Positions 17,444 through 26,016 of a stretch of 64,000 nucleotides of DNA are shown here, one piece after another. Origin of the DNA: Caballeronia jiangsuensis (lineage in GTDB: Bacteria; Pseudomonadota; Gammaproteobacteria; Burkholderiales; Burkholderiaceae); assembly GCA_000648925.1 (NCBI GenBank), contig JFHF01000016.1:62001-126000 (forward strand). The letters are read 5' to 3'. The notes beneath the pieces are model-generated. The model was not told the DNA's origin. It saw only the letters and a program-made list of their open reading frames with translations, and searched no databases. The position numbers and the translations under genes are program-made. The first letter of the stretch is position 1; every line of letters starts with the position of its first letter.

Positions 17444-18055
17444 TCATGGCTTAGGAATGCGGATGCGGCTGATCATCAGCGATCCGGAAATCGCGTAGAT
17501 CAGCACGAGCGGATGCAGCGTGAAGCCGCCGACACGCCAGGTGCCGAGCCACATGCTTTCGCCGATCGCGCCGGACCATGCGCCGACGGTCAGCAGCAGC
17601 ACGATGACGAAGGACGTGGGAATCGGCGTGCCTTCGAAATGCGTGACCTTGCCGCCGCTGCCCGACATCTCTTCGGTCGTCACGTTGTAGCGCGCGAGAC
17701 GCGACACGCCGCACGCGACGAAGTACGCCAGCACCACGCGGTCATACAGCCCGCGCATACCGAATCCATAGCCGATGATCGCCGGCGCGACGCCGAACGA
17801 AATCACATCGGCGAGCGAATCCAGTTCCTTGCCGAGTAGCGACGCCTTCTGACGCCAGCGCGCGATGCGGCCGTCGAGCACGTCGAACACGAGCGCGGCG
17901 AACACGAGCGCGCAGGCGAAATAGATATGCAGCACGTCGGAATCGTCGAGATAGGACATCGACGAGAACAGCGCGCCCGTGCCGCACACCGCATTCCCCA
18001 GGGTGAACCAGTCGGCCAGGTGGAAATCGCGGATCATCGAGAATCGTTTTTTCAT
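17444..18055 (-). CDS. pssA: CDP-diacylglycerol-serine O-phosphatidyltransferase
   Basis: Integral membrane enzyme of 203 residues that joins CDP-diacylglycerol and serine to give phosphatidylserine, the precursor of phosphatidylethanolamine. The CDP-alcohol phosphotransferase signature is complete: D58, D61-G62, A65-R66, G75, D79 and D83 in the segment VFDVLDGRIARWRQ then GKELDSLADVISFG. Five or six helices follow. The short N-terminus and overall style match type II PssA. It stands alone, divergent from a MerR gene. A different CDP-alcohol acceptor is possible but less likely. Confidence 0.8.
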   Translation of the reverse strand: MKKRFSMIRDFHLADWFTLGNAVCGTGALFSSMSYLDDSDVLHIYFACALVFAALVFDVLDGRIARWRQKASLLGKELDSLADVISFGVAPAIIGYGFGMRGLYDRVVLAYFVACGVSRLARYNVTTEEMSGSGGKVTHFEGTPIPTSFVIVLLLTVGAWSGAIGESMWLGTWRVGGFTLHPLVLIYAISGSLMISRIRIPKP

Positions 18056-18170
18056 TCGTTTCTGCTTTCGTCACGTTCGGGCAGCGCCGATGGCCGGCGC
18101 CGCGAGGCTTTCAGTCTATCATCGCGCCCTCTTTCATCAGCACTCCGCACCTCAGCACCTTGCATGCCCG

Positions 18171-18200
18171 GCAAACCTGTACGCGAACGTACAGGTTTGC
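18171..18200. promoter_or_regulatory. perfect inverted repeat, probable MerR-type operator
   Basis: GCAAACCTGTACG (18171-18183) and CGTACAGGTTTGC (18188-18200) are exact reverse complements around CGAA. The element ends two bases before TATAAT (18203-18208), so it covers the -35 region of the promoter for the MerR-family gene that starts at 18242. The form and position fit autoregulation by that regulator. Confidence 0.75.
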
Positions 18201-18202
18201 GT

Positions 18203-18208
18203 TATAAT
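18203..18208 (+). promoter_or_regulatory. consensus -10 box
   Basis: TATAAT, an exact sigma-70 -10 hexamer, lies 33 bases before the MerR start codon. The matching -35 would fall inside the palindrome (about 18178-18184) and is poor, as expected for a regulated MerR promoter with a long spacer. Confidence 0.65.
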
Positions 18209-18241
18209 GCGCGGCATCGACACCGCACTTTCGATGCCGTC

Positions 18242-18748
18242 ATGTCCGAAACCAAGTCCGCGTTCCTCACCATCCGCGACGCCGCCGAGCGCCTGCAAGT
18301 CACGCCGCGCACGCTCAAGTACTACGAAGAGCGCGGCCTCGTCACGCCCTCTCGCAGCGAAGGCCGTTACCGGCTCTACAGCGAGCAGGACTTGGAACTG
18401 TTCGCGCGCATCCTGCGACTGCGTTCGCTCGGGTTCTCGCTGCAGGGCATCGTCGAGATGCTGAAGCGGCCGATGGAAACGCAAAGCGAAGGCGGTAGCG
18501 GCTATTCGGCTTCGTCGTTGCGGGAGATCGAACAGGCGCTGGCGCAGCAGATCGAATCGGTCGATGCGCGCATCGCGGCCGTGCGCCGCGAACTGAAGGA
18601 AGCGCAGGCGGTGCGCAGCGAACTCGCCAGCGACCTCGATTATTTGCGGCGCAGAATCGCGGGCGAAAGCAAGGAAGTGCTGCTGCGCGAACGCCTGGCC
18701 GCGCGCAAGCAGCGCAAGGCGCAGAGCGCCGGGGACGCCGACGCATGA
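18242..18748 (+). CDS. MerR-family transcriptional regulator
   Basis: A 168-residue regulator. The N-terminal winged helix has LTIRDAAERLQVTPRTLKYY, then EERGLV and RYRLYSEQDL typical of MerR proteins; residues about 95-155 form the long coiled-coil dimer helix. No cysteine pattern for metal binding is visible in the C-terminus, so a metal sensor is unlikely. Its stop overlaps the start of the following MFS gene (ATGA), so it probably controls that transporter and itself through the palindrome at 18171-18200. The inducer is unknown. Confidence 0.85.
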   Translation: MSETKSAFLTIRDAAERLQVTPRTLKYYEERGLVTPSRSEGRYRLYSEQDLELFARILRLRSLGFSLQGIVEMLKRPMETQSEGGSGYSASSLREIEQALAQQIESVDARIAAVRRELKEAQAVRSELASDLDYLRRRIAGESKEVLLRERLAARKQRKAQSAGDADA

Positions 18749-20301
18749 CCGAAGCGTCATATCGGCATTCGAAGCCGATCGCGGAGCGTGTGCTCGGCGA
18801 TCTGTTTCCGTGGGCCATCGCGCTCGCAACAGGCCTCGATTACTTCGACAACTCCGTCTTTGCGTTCTTCACGAGCTATATCGCGGGCGGCATCAACGCA
18901 TCGTCCGATGAGCTCGTCTGGGCATCGAGCGCGTATGCGGTGGCGTCCGTGCTCGGCATCCTGCAGCAGCAATGGTGGATCGAGCGGCTCGGCAACCGGC
19001 GCTATATCGCGGGATGCCTGTTTCTGTTCGCGGCGGGCGCGGTGGCGGCGACCTTATCCGAATCGGCCATCGAGCTGGCGTTTGCGCGCGGCTTTCAGGG
19101 CTACTTCATCGGCCCGATGATGAGCGCCGCGCGCATCCTCATTCAGACGCGCTTTACGCCGCAGGCACGTCCCGCCGCGACGCGCCGCTTTCTCAACATG
19201 ATCCTGCTCGGCTCCGCGCTCGCGCCCTTGTGCGGCGGCTATCTGGTCGCGTCGCTCGGGTGGCGCGCGCTGTTCTCGTGCACCGCGTTCGCGGGCGTCG
19301 CGCTCGGCGTGCTGGCGTTCGTCGCCGTGCCATCGACGGGGCGGTTGCATCCGGAGGAGCGCGGCGAGGCGCACTTCTGGCCGTACATCATCTTCGCGTT
19401 CGCGCAGGGCGCGCTGCAGATCGTCATGCAGCAAGTGCGATTCGAGCTTTTCAGCACGTCGCCCGAGCTGATCGTGCTGACCGTCGCCGGACTGCTGGCG
19501 CTCGCGTGGTTCGTGTGGCATCAGTGGCATCATCCGAAACCGCTGTTGCGGCTGCACGCGCTGCGCGAGAAGACGTTTCAGGTCGGCATCGTGCTGTACA
19601 TCGCGTTCTATTACATCAACAACGCGATGAGTTTTCTCGTCTCGCGCCTGCTCGAAGGCGGGCTCGGCTATCCGGTCGAAAACGCGGGGCGGCTCGTCGG
19701 CTTCACGTCGATGGTCTCGCTCGCGATGGCCGTCGTCTACTTCCGCTTCTCGTCGCGCATCAGGCACAAGAAGTGGCTGATCATGACCGGCTTTCTGATG
19801 GCCGCGTTCATCGGCACATGGATGATCAACATGCCGCCCGATGTCAGCATGCCGTGGCTCATCGCGCCGATGGTCCTGCGCGGACTGCTGCTGCTCTTCA
19901 TCGCGCTGCCGGTCGCGAACCTGACGTTCCGCGTGTTCGCGATCGACGAGTACAGTCACGGCTATCGCTTCAAGAATATCGTCAAGCAACTGACGTATTC
20001 GTTCTCGACGGCGACCATCATCATTCTCGAACAGCATCGCGTCGCGCTGCATCAGACGCGGCTTGTCGAAACCGTCAACGTGTATGACCCGACGTTTCAG
20101 AGTGTGTATCAGGGCCTGCTCGGCGCGTTCGAGCGCATGGGCCACGGCGCATCCGAAGCGAAGAGCCTCGCGCTCGTCGAGATCGGCCGGATCGTCACCC
20201 AGCAGGCGAACTTCCTCAGTTCGATGGATGGCTTCTACTACATCATCGGCGTCGCTCTGTGCGCGAGTGCGATCGCGGCATGGCAGAAGCAAATCGATTG
20301 A
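18745..20301 (+). CDS. MFS transporter (DHA2-like, 14 helices)
   Basis: A 518-residue integral membrane protein with about 14 hydrophobic segments, beginning near VLGDLFPWAIALATGLDYF. It resembles DHA2/EmrB-like exporters but the usual motif C is less clear (LGSALAPLCGGYLVA). It is translationally coupled (ATGA overlap) to the MerR regulator upstream, which argues for a regulated efflux pump. No membrane-fusion partner gene lies nearby. Substrate unknown. Confidence 0.78.
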   Translation: MTEASYRHSKPIAERVLGDLFPWAIALATGLDYFDNSVFAFFTSYIAGGINASSDELVWASSAYAVASVLGILQQQWWIERLGNRRYIAGCLFLFAAGAVAATLSESAIELAFARGFQGYFIGPMMSAARILIQTRFTPQARPAATRRFLNMILLGSALAPLCGGYLVASLGWRALFSCTAFAGVALGVLAFVAVPSTGRLHPEERGEAHFWPYIIFAFAQGALQIVMQQVRFELFSTSPELIVLTVAGLLALAWFVWHQWHHPKPLLRLHALREKTFQVGIVLYIAFYYINNAMSFLVSRLLEGGLGYPVENAGRLVGFTSMVSLAMAVVYFRFSSRIRHKKWLIMTGFLMAAFIGTWMINMPPDVSMPWLIAPMVLRGLLLLFIALPVANLTFRVFAIDEYSHGYRFKNIVKQLTYSFSTATIIILEQHRVALHQTRLVETVNVYDPTFQSVYQGLLGAFERMGHGASEAKSLALVEIGRIVTQQANFLSSMDGFYYIIGVALCASAIAAWQKQID

Positions 20302-20322
20302 TTCGTCTCAGAGCAAAAGAAA

Positions 20323-21285
20323 GTGGACACACTCAGCAGCATGCGGATGTTTGCCCGCGTCGCCGAAGAAGGCAGCTTCACCGCCGCCGCGCAGCGCATG
20401 AACATATCGACGGCCGCGACCTCGCGCGCCATCGCCACGCTGGAGGCGCGTCTGAATACGCGGCTTCTTCATCGCAGCACGCGGCGCGTGATCCTCACCG
20501 AAGCGGGCAGGCGCTATCTGCAGCGCTGCGAGCAGATTCTCGCGTGCGTCGATGTGGCCGAAGCCGAAGCCGCCGATGCGCAGTTGCGCCCTTCCGGGCA
20601 CTTGCGCATTCATGCTTCGACGAGCCTCGGGCAATCGTATGTCGTGCCCGCCATCGTGCGGTATCGGCAACGTCATCCGGCGGTGTCGATCGACCTGACG
20701 TTGTCGCAGCACATGCCCGACATCATCGACGAAGGCTACGATCTCACCGTGCAGGCGAGCATCGCCGAGTTGCCGGATTCGAGCCTCGTCGCGCAACGGC
20801 TCGGCACGGTGCATAGCGTGCTGTGCGCGTCGCCTGCGTATCTGCGCGAACATGGCGCGCCGCGCACGCTCGCGGAGCTGTCGCGGCATCCGTGCCATCA
20901 ACTCGTCTCGCCGATCTTTCCGCGCGATGTCTGGACCTTCGAAGGCCCGAACGGCACGGAGACCTTCGCGCTTGCGAAGACGAACTTCGGCGTGAATGTC
21001 GCGGGCGCGCTGGCGGTGGCGCTGCGCGAGGGCATGGGCATCGGCGCGCTGCCGATGTCGACCGCGAGCAAGTTGCTTGCAAGCGGCGCGCTCGTGCGTG
21101 TGCTGCCTGAGTATCGATTGCAGGCGCTCACGCTTCACGCGCTCTATCCGTCGCGGCAGTATCTGAATGCGAAGGTCAAGACGTTCGTCGAGTTCATCAA
21201 GGAGGTCGTGCCGCGGATTCTGGAGAGCGACGCCGCCAATATAGATGCGGCACGCGGGAGTGAACGCCATCACGAAGTATCATGA
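20323..21285 (+). CDS. LysR-family transcriptional regulator
   Basis: A 320-residue LTTR starting with GTG. The N-terminal helix-turn-helix reads FARVAEEGSFTAAAQRMNIS, and the LHRSTRRVILTEAG segment is standard. The rest is the two-lobed co-inducer domain. It follows the MFS gene by 21 bases on the same strand, so it may be co-transcribed with the MerR-MFS pair. It belongs to the CrgA/DsdC-like group often found beside transporters. Target and ligand are not visible. Confidence 0.85.
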   Translation: MDTLSSMRMFARVAEEGSFTAAAQRMNISTAATSRAIATLEARLNTRLLHRSTRRVILTEAGRRYLQRCEQILACVDVAEAEAADAQLRPSGHLRIHASTSLGQSYVVPAIVRYRQRHPAVSIDLTLSQHMPDIIDEGYDLTVQASIAELPDSSLVAQRLGTVHSVLCASPAYLREHGAPRTLAELSRHPCHQLVSPIFPRDVWTFEGPNGTETFALAKTNFGVNVAGALAVALREGMGIGALPMSTASKLLASGALVRVLPEYRLQALTLHALYPSRQYLNAKVKTFVEFIKEVVPRILESDAANIDAARGSERHHEVS

Positions 21286-21321
21286 GATGCGTCGCGTTGA
21301 TCACGTCACAGGGAAACGACC

Positions 21322-21747
21322 ATGAGCTACGACCCGGAGAACATCTTCGCCCGGATTTTGCGGGGCGACGCGCCGTGCATCAAGGTATGCGAGACGGAGC
21401 ACACGCTTGCGTTCATGGACGTCATGCCGCAATCCGAGGGGCATGTGCTCGTGATTCCGAAAGAGCCGGCCGCCAATATCCACGACGTTTCCGATGAAGG
21501 ACTCGCCGCCTGCATGCGCACCGTCAAACGCGTGGCAGCGGCGGTGCGTGAAGCACTGAAACCGGACGGAATGTTGATCGCGCAGTTCAACGGCGCGGCG
21601 GCGGGCCAGACGGTGGAGCACATCCACGTTCATATCATTCCGCGCTGGGGCGACGTTCCGCTCAAGGCTCACGGACGCGAACGCGCCGACGATGCTCAAC
21701 TCGAGGCGCTGGCGCAGCGCATACGCGCGGCGCTCGCTGCCGGGTGA
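21322..21747 (+). CDS. HIT-family nucleotide-binding protein
   Basis: A 141-residue histidine-triad protein, probably a nucleoside phosphoramidate or dinucleoside polyphosphate hydrolase. The signature is HIHVHIIPR at residues 100-108, with H102 the expected nucleophile; the N-terminal IFARILRGDAPCIKVCE and the middle EGHVLVIPKEP are also family motifs. GGGAAAC precedes the ATG. It lies just after the LysR gene and converges on another LysR gene. Confidence 0.88.
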   Translation: MSYDPENIFARILRGDAPCIKVCETEHTLAFMDVMPQSEGHVLVIPKEPAANIHDVSDEGLAACMRTVKRVAAAVREALKPDGMLIAQFNGAAAGQTVEHIHVHIIPRWGDVPLKAHGRERADDAQLEALAQRIRAALAAG

Positions 21748-21773
21748 CGGTTCGGGCTGGAAGGCAGCGCGCC

Positions 21774-22625
21774 TTACAGCCTGAAGTTTGCCTTGATGGC
21801 CGCGATAAGCACGTCTATCGCTTCGCTTCCACGACCGGCGCCGTCGCGCATGAGAACGACTTCGTGGTCGCCGATTCGCGGGAGCGTGTCCAGCACGCTC
21901 ATGTCGTTGCTGACGCGCGCGCGGTCGAGCAGCGTGACCGCGAGCCCCGACTCGACGCAAGCCTTGATGACCTGGCTCGACGCGCTATCGAGCACGACAC
22001 GCCATTTACGCCCGGCACGTTCGAGCGCGTTTGTCATCGCCACGCGATAGGGGCAAGGCTCGCCGTACAACGCCAACGGAAGCGGACGATCCTCCATCAC
22101 AACGAAGGTCGAGCTTCCGACCCAGACCGGCGTGGTCAGGGTCAGGACATCCGCGGGTCTAATCGCTTTGACGGGTTGAACCAGTAACGCCACGTCGAGC
22201 TTGCCGCGCGTCACCCAGTCCCGAAGCTTGATGCTCGGTGCGGTTTTCACTTCCAGCACCACATTGGGCCAGCTTGCCGCGAAGCCCGGAAGAATATCCC
22301 GGACAACGTGCGTTGCGTACTCGTCCGGCACGCCCAGAACGACGCGTCCCGCGAGCGTTTTTCCCTGAATCTCCTGCAGCACGCGGTCGTGCGCGCTCAA
22401 CAGTTCGCTCGTCCCCGCAAGCAGCCGTTTGCCGAGCGCCGTCAGCGTGACGGACTGATTGTCCCGTTCGAGCAGCCTGCCGCCAGCTATGGCTTCGAGA
22501 CGCTGGATATGGATGCTGACCGCAGCCGGGCTTCTGTGAACATGCTCGGCCGCCGAGCGAAACTTGCCGAGCCGCGCCACCGCATGAAAGGTGCGCAGGA
22601 GTTCGATATCGAGGATAGATTCCAT
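21774..22625 (-). CDS. LysR-family transcriptional regulator
   Basis: A 283-residue LTTR with the N-terminal helix-turn-helix (LRTFHAVARLGKFRSAAEHV) and a co-inducer domain. The HRSPAAVSIHIQRLEA stretch is the recognition region. It is divergent from an EamA transporter gene with only 77 bases between the starts, and that gap holds an ATCAA/TTGAT repeat typical of LTTR sites. It therefore most likely controls the transporter and itself. Ligand unknown. Confidence 0.87.
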   Translation of the reverse strand: MESILDIELLRTFHAVARLGKFRSAAEHVHRSPAAVSIHIQRLEAIAGGRLLERDNQSVTLTALGKRLLAGTSELLSAHDRVLQEIQGKTLAGRVVLGVPDEYATHVVRDILPGFAASWPNVVLEVKTAPSIKLRDWVTRGKLDVALLVQPVKAIRPADVLTLTTPVWVGSSTFVVMEDRPLPLALYGEPCPYRVAMTNALERAGRKWRVVLDSASSQVIKACVESGLAVTLLDRARVSNDMSVLDTLPRIGDHEVVLMRDGAGRGSEAIDVLIAAIKANFRL

Positions 22626-22653
22626 TGTGGTTCAGCCATATTGAACGACCTCA

Positions 22654-22669
22654 TCAATATATTTTGATT
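22654..22669. promoter_or_regulatory. LysR-type inverted repeat
   Basis: ATCAA-N6-TTGAT (22654-22669) lies between the divergent LysR and EamA start codons and has the size of an LTTR recognition site. A looser TTCA-N7-TGAA copy lies at about 22632-22646. Confidence 0.55.
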
Positions 22670-22702
22670 TTCGAATCGTCGCACGGGTATTAGGCTGGAT
22701 GC

Positions 22703-23650
22703 ATGACAAAAGCTTCCCGACCTTGCCTCGACGCTCGTCCGCCCGCCATCGACGCGCTGCGCGTGCCCTTGCCTGCGCTGGAAGCGCTGATGGTTATCGC
22801 GTGGAGTTCGGGTTTCGTCGGGATGCGATTTTCCACGGACTACGCACCGGTCTTTCTCGTGGTGCTGTGGCGTTGCGCGGTGCTTTCAGTCTGCCTGCTT
22901 CCGTTCGTGGCGCGCGAGATCGTCAACGCGCCCGCATCCGTATTGCTGCGACAGGCCGCAATTGGCTTGTTCGCGTTGACTGGCTATATCGCGGGCGTTG
23001 CGAAGGGAATCGAACTCGGCGTATCGGCCGGTCTTTCCGCTCTGATCGCGAATCTTCTGCCGGTCGGTACGGTCGCCATTGCGTCCATCTTTCTCAGGGA
23101 GCGGGTCTCGGGCCGGACGTGGGCCGGCATGGCGCTCGGGATGGCCGGCGTACTCTTGGTCAGTCGCGACGCGTTGACGCTGGGGTCGGCTCCTCTTTGG
23201 GCGTACGCGTTGCCGGTCGCGGGCATGATGTCGCTCGCCGTGGCCAGCATCTGGCAACAACGGAGCGCGTCTCGCGCAGGCTCGCTGAGCCTCTTGCCTA
23301 CGCTCTGGATACACTGCGTCGTATCGTGTCTCGTGTTCGCCTGTCTGCAGATGTCGCAAGGCAGCGTGAGGCCGATTGCGACAATCGGTTTCGCAGCCAG
23401 CGTCGGCTGGACGGCGGCCATCTCGACAATCGGCGGTTACGGCCTGTACTGGGTATGTTTGCGGCGTTCGTCGCCCGCGCGAGTATCGAGCGTGTTGTTC
23501 TTGAGCCCTTCCGTCACTTTCGTATGGGCATGGGCACTGTTCGGAGAGCCGCTTTCCTGGCCGATGCTCGTCGGAACGATAGTCTCCGGCCTCGGAATTC
23601 TGGTGATGACGCGGCCGCAGGGAAGCAGCGGCGGCGCTCGACGCCTGTAA
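22703..23650 (+). CDS. EamA/DMT-superfamily transporter
   Basis: A 315-residue membrane protein with ten expected helices in two EamA repeats. Typical elements are LEALMVIAWSSGFVGMRF near the N-terminus and the second-repeat ending near LVGTIVSGLGILVMTRP. Such proteins export amino acids or other small metabolites. It is divergent from a LysR regulator, a classic exporter arrangement. The start at 22703 gives the shortest reasonable N-terminus. Substrate unknown. Confidence 0.84.
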   Translation: MTKASRPCLDARPPAIDALRVPLPALEALMVIAWSSGFVGMRFSTDYAPVFLVVLWRCAVLSVCLLPFVAREIVNAPASVLLRQAAIGLFALTGYIAGVAKGIELGVSAGLSALIANLLPVGTVAIASIFLRERVSGRTWAGMALGMAGVLLVSRDALTLGSAPLWAYALPVAGMMSLAVASIWQQRSASRAGSLSLLPTLWIHCVVSCLVFACLQMSQGSVRPIATIGFAASVGWTAAISTIGGYGLYWVCLRRSSPARVSSVLFLSPSVTFVWAWALFGEPLSWPMLVGTIVSGLGILVMTRPQGSSGGARRL

Positions 23651-23674
23651 CGCCGAAAGGGCCGACGCTGTGTG

Positions 23675-24913
23675 TCAATCCGCCGATGGTTCGCACTCGC
23701 CGACGAAGTCCGATCCGCGAGCCGGCCGTTCCAGCGCGGCAAGGCGGCTCAGTGTCATCAGTCCGAGCACCGCGAGCCCGCATCCCAATGTGAAATCGGC
23801 GCGCACCCCGGCATGATCGACAATCGAACCGCCGAGCGCGGAACCCACGGCAATCGCTACCTGAATGATGCTGACGAACATCGCCGAGCCCGCTTCAGGC
23901 AGGTCCGCCGTGCCGCGCTGAATCCATACGCTGAAGCATAGCGGCAGCGCGCCGAAGGCCACGCCCCAGAGCAGCATCCCGGCTGCTTCGCCGATGATCG
24001 AATGGTCGAGCAGAAGCATCGACCCGATCGCGACGAGCAGAAGCACGATCATCGCGGCGACCGACTTTTTCAGATGGTTCGCGACCGCCATCGACATCAG
24101 CGCGTTCGAAAAGAATCCGACCAGCCCGAATCCGAACAGCAGCAGCGTGATTGCGCTGATGGAGAAGTCCTGTTCCAGGAGCGGCGCGATATACGTGTAT
24201 GTCGAGAAGTGCGCGCCGAAGACGAGCGCGACCATCAACAGACTCCACCGGGTCTCGGGGCGGCGAAGCAGTGTCCTGAAATCGCCGATGCGCAACGCCG
24301 ACGCCGACGGCAGCGAGGGCACGAGAAGCGCCTGCGCGACGAGAGCGAGCGCCACCAGCCCTGCGGTCGCGGCAAACGACGCCCGCCAGGACGCGAACGA
24401 TGCGATGAACGTGCCGAGCGGCACGCCGATAACCGTCGCACAGGTCACGCCCGTCAGAATGGTCGCCGTGGCCTTCGCGGCGTCCTTCGGCTCGACGAGT
24501 CGCGGTGCCGCGGCTGTCGCGAGCGTCCAGAATCCGCCCAGCGCGGCGCCGAGCAATGCGCGTCCGGCGAGCAGGACCGGGAAACTCGTCGCGATTGCGC
24601 ATAACACGTTGGAAACCAAAAGTACCGCCGTCAGCAACAGGAATACGAAACGGCGATCCATACGTCCGGCACCGGCTATCAACGCTGGTGCGAATATCGC
24701 GGCCATAATTCCCGGCGTCGTGACCATCAGGCCGGCAACGCCGGGTTTGACGCCGAGGTCGTGCGCAATCTGGCTCAACAGTCCGACCGGCAGGAACTCG
24801 GCCGTGACGAAGGCGAATGCGCTGACGGCGACAGCGACCACGGATAGCCATTGGCGCAACGATGTGCTACCTCCATGCAACGACGCTGAAGTTGCAGGTG
24901 TATCGATTTGCAT
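23675..24913 (-). CDS. MFS transporter (AraJ/DHA1 family)
   Basis: A 412-residue protein with 12 predicted helices. AFAFVTAEFLPVGLLSQIAH is the characteristic first helix of the DHA1 group with AraJ and NepI, and the second half contains AGMLLWGVAFGALPLCFSVW. Such proteins are drug or sugar/nucleoside exporters. It converges on the EamA gene with 24 bases between stops. The upstream 190 bases hold the promoters of this gene and of a divergent small gene. Substrate unknown. Confidence 0.83.
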   Translation of the reverse strand: MQIDTPATSASLHGGSTSLRQWLSVVAVAVSAFAFVTAEFLPVGLLSQIAHDLGVKPGVAGLMVTTPGIMAAIFAPALIAGAGRMDRRFVFLLLTAVLLVSNVLCAIATSFPVLLAGRALLGAALGGFWTLATAAAPRLVEPKDAAKATATILTGVTCATVIGVPLGTFIASFASWRASFAATAGLVALALVAQALLVPSLPSASALRIGDFRTLLRRPETRWSLLMVALVFGAHFSTYTYIAPLLEQDFSISAITLLLFGFGLVGFFSNALMSMAVANHLKKSVAAMIVLLLVAIGSMLLLDHSIIGEAAGMLLWGVAFGALPLCFSVWIQRGTADLPEAGSAMFVSIIQVAIAVGSALGGSIVDHAGVRADFTLGCGLAVLGLMTLSRLAALERPARGSDFVGECEPSAD

Positions 24914-25103
24914 GATGAGAAACCCTGGGAGAAGCCGACCACTTTAAGCGGGCCTCCGCGCGGGAAAAAGTATTGCGGCCTGAACAGACAAGCCGACGCA
25001 GACGAACAATCCGATACGCTCCGCGCGATAAGCCTGTCGATTCGAGGCTGCGGAGGAGTAAGCTTTCGATGCCGGACCCACATCTTTCGATGGAGACAGC
25101 GAA

Positions 25104-25445
25104 ATGGACACCGCTTCAGAACTGGCGTCCGGCCCGGCCGGCCATACGCCCGAGTCATTGAAAACGCTGGCCGCGTATCTGGAAGTCTCTCTGGAAAAGG
25201 GCAAATGCGTGGTCATGATGCGTCGCGGTGCGGAGCTTTTCGCGGTCTACATTGGTAATCCGGGCGACGAGGACGCCAGATTGACTCCCCACGGCACGAT
25301 CTCGACGGCGATGGCGGAAGAACTGCTCGAATCGACGACTCACGTGGGATTGAACTGGATTACCGTCGGCGATCAGAAGTACCGTTTTTTTCGAAGCTTT
25401 ACATACATCGACGAAGCCGGCGCTGTGGTGTTTGCGCCGACTTAG
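25104..25445 (+). CDS. hypothetical protein (113 aa)
   Basis: A 113-residue soluble protein. It starts at ATG 25104 after GGAGACAGCGAA. A likely beta-rich core runs through CVVMMRRGAELFAVYIGNPG to KYRFFRSFTYIDEAG. It is divergent from the MFS gene and convergent with the DUF421 gene, ending 9 bases from it. No family is recognised. Confidence 0.65.
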   Translation: MDTASELASGPAGHTPESLKTLAAYLEVSLEKGKCVVMMRRGAELFAVYIGNPGDEDARLTPHGTISTAMAEELLESTTHVGLNWITVGDQKYRFFRSFTYIDEAGAVVFAPT

Positions 25446-25454
25446 GCAGCCGGA

Positions 25455-25958
25455 TCAGTGGTCGCGATTCATCTTCTTGCGGACGAGACTAACCTGCCCG
25501 TTGCGTTCGAGTATGGCCGAATGTACGTCGTCGAGATCGAGCGTGTGAAGTTCCTGCCGCGCGGTTTCGAGAACATCGGTTCTTGTGATGAGTGCCGCCG
25601 ACATCTGGTCTTCGTTGAACCGGCCATCCTTATAGACTTCCCTTTCCACGCCGACCACGAGCGACTCCAGCCGGGGCGAACGAAGGCAAGCCCACGCGAG
25701 CGCCCGATGTATCAGCACCATGACTAACGAAGCGAGCATCGTCGGCACCGCTGGCGAAGCGCCGACGATCACGCGACTCAACGTGGCGCCGAGAAGTATC
25801 GCGACCACGTAATCGAATGGAGAGCGTTGTCCGAAAGAGCGTCGGCCCGAGATACGAATGAAAACGAGCGCCGCGAAAAAGACGACGACTGTCCTGGCAG
25901 CCATCTGGAAGGCATCGAGATCCCTGCCTTCTTCGAATATCGCGATGAGGATGTTCAT
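25455..25958 (-). CDS. DUF421/YetF-type membrane protein
   Basis: A 167-residue protein with three N-terminal helices, followed by a soluble YetF-like domain containing RTVVVFFAALVFIRISGRRS and GQRSPFDYVVAILLGATLSR, the signature of DUF421 proteins; LRSPRLESLVVGVEREVYKDG then begins the cytoplasmic part. GGAGG lies eight bases before ATG 25958, so a TTG 12 bases upstream is rejected as start. The family's role is unknown. It ends 9 bases from a convergent small gene. Confidence 0.8.
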   Translation of the reverse strand: MNILIAIFEEGRDLDAFQMAARTVVVFFAALVFIRISGRRSFGQRSPFDYVVAILLGATLSRVIVGASPAVPTMLASLVMVLIHRALAWACLRSPRLESLVVGVEREVYKDGRFNEDQMSAALITRTDVLETARQELHTLDLDDVHSAILERNGQVSLVRKKMNRDH

Positions 25959-26016
25959 CGGGTCCTCCAATAAGGCGAGGGTGACCGGGTTTCGGCAGTC
26001 GCCATAGAAGGCTCAC

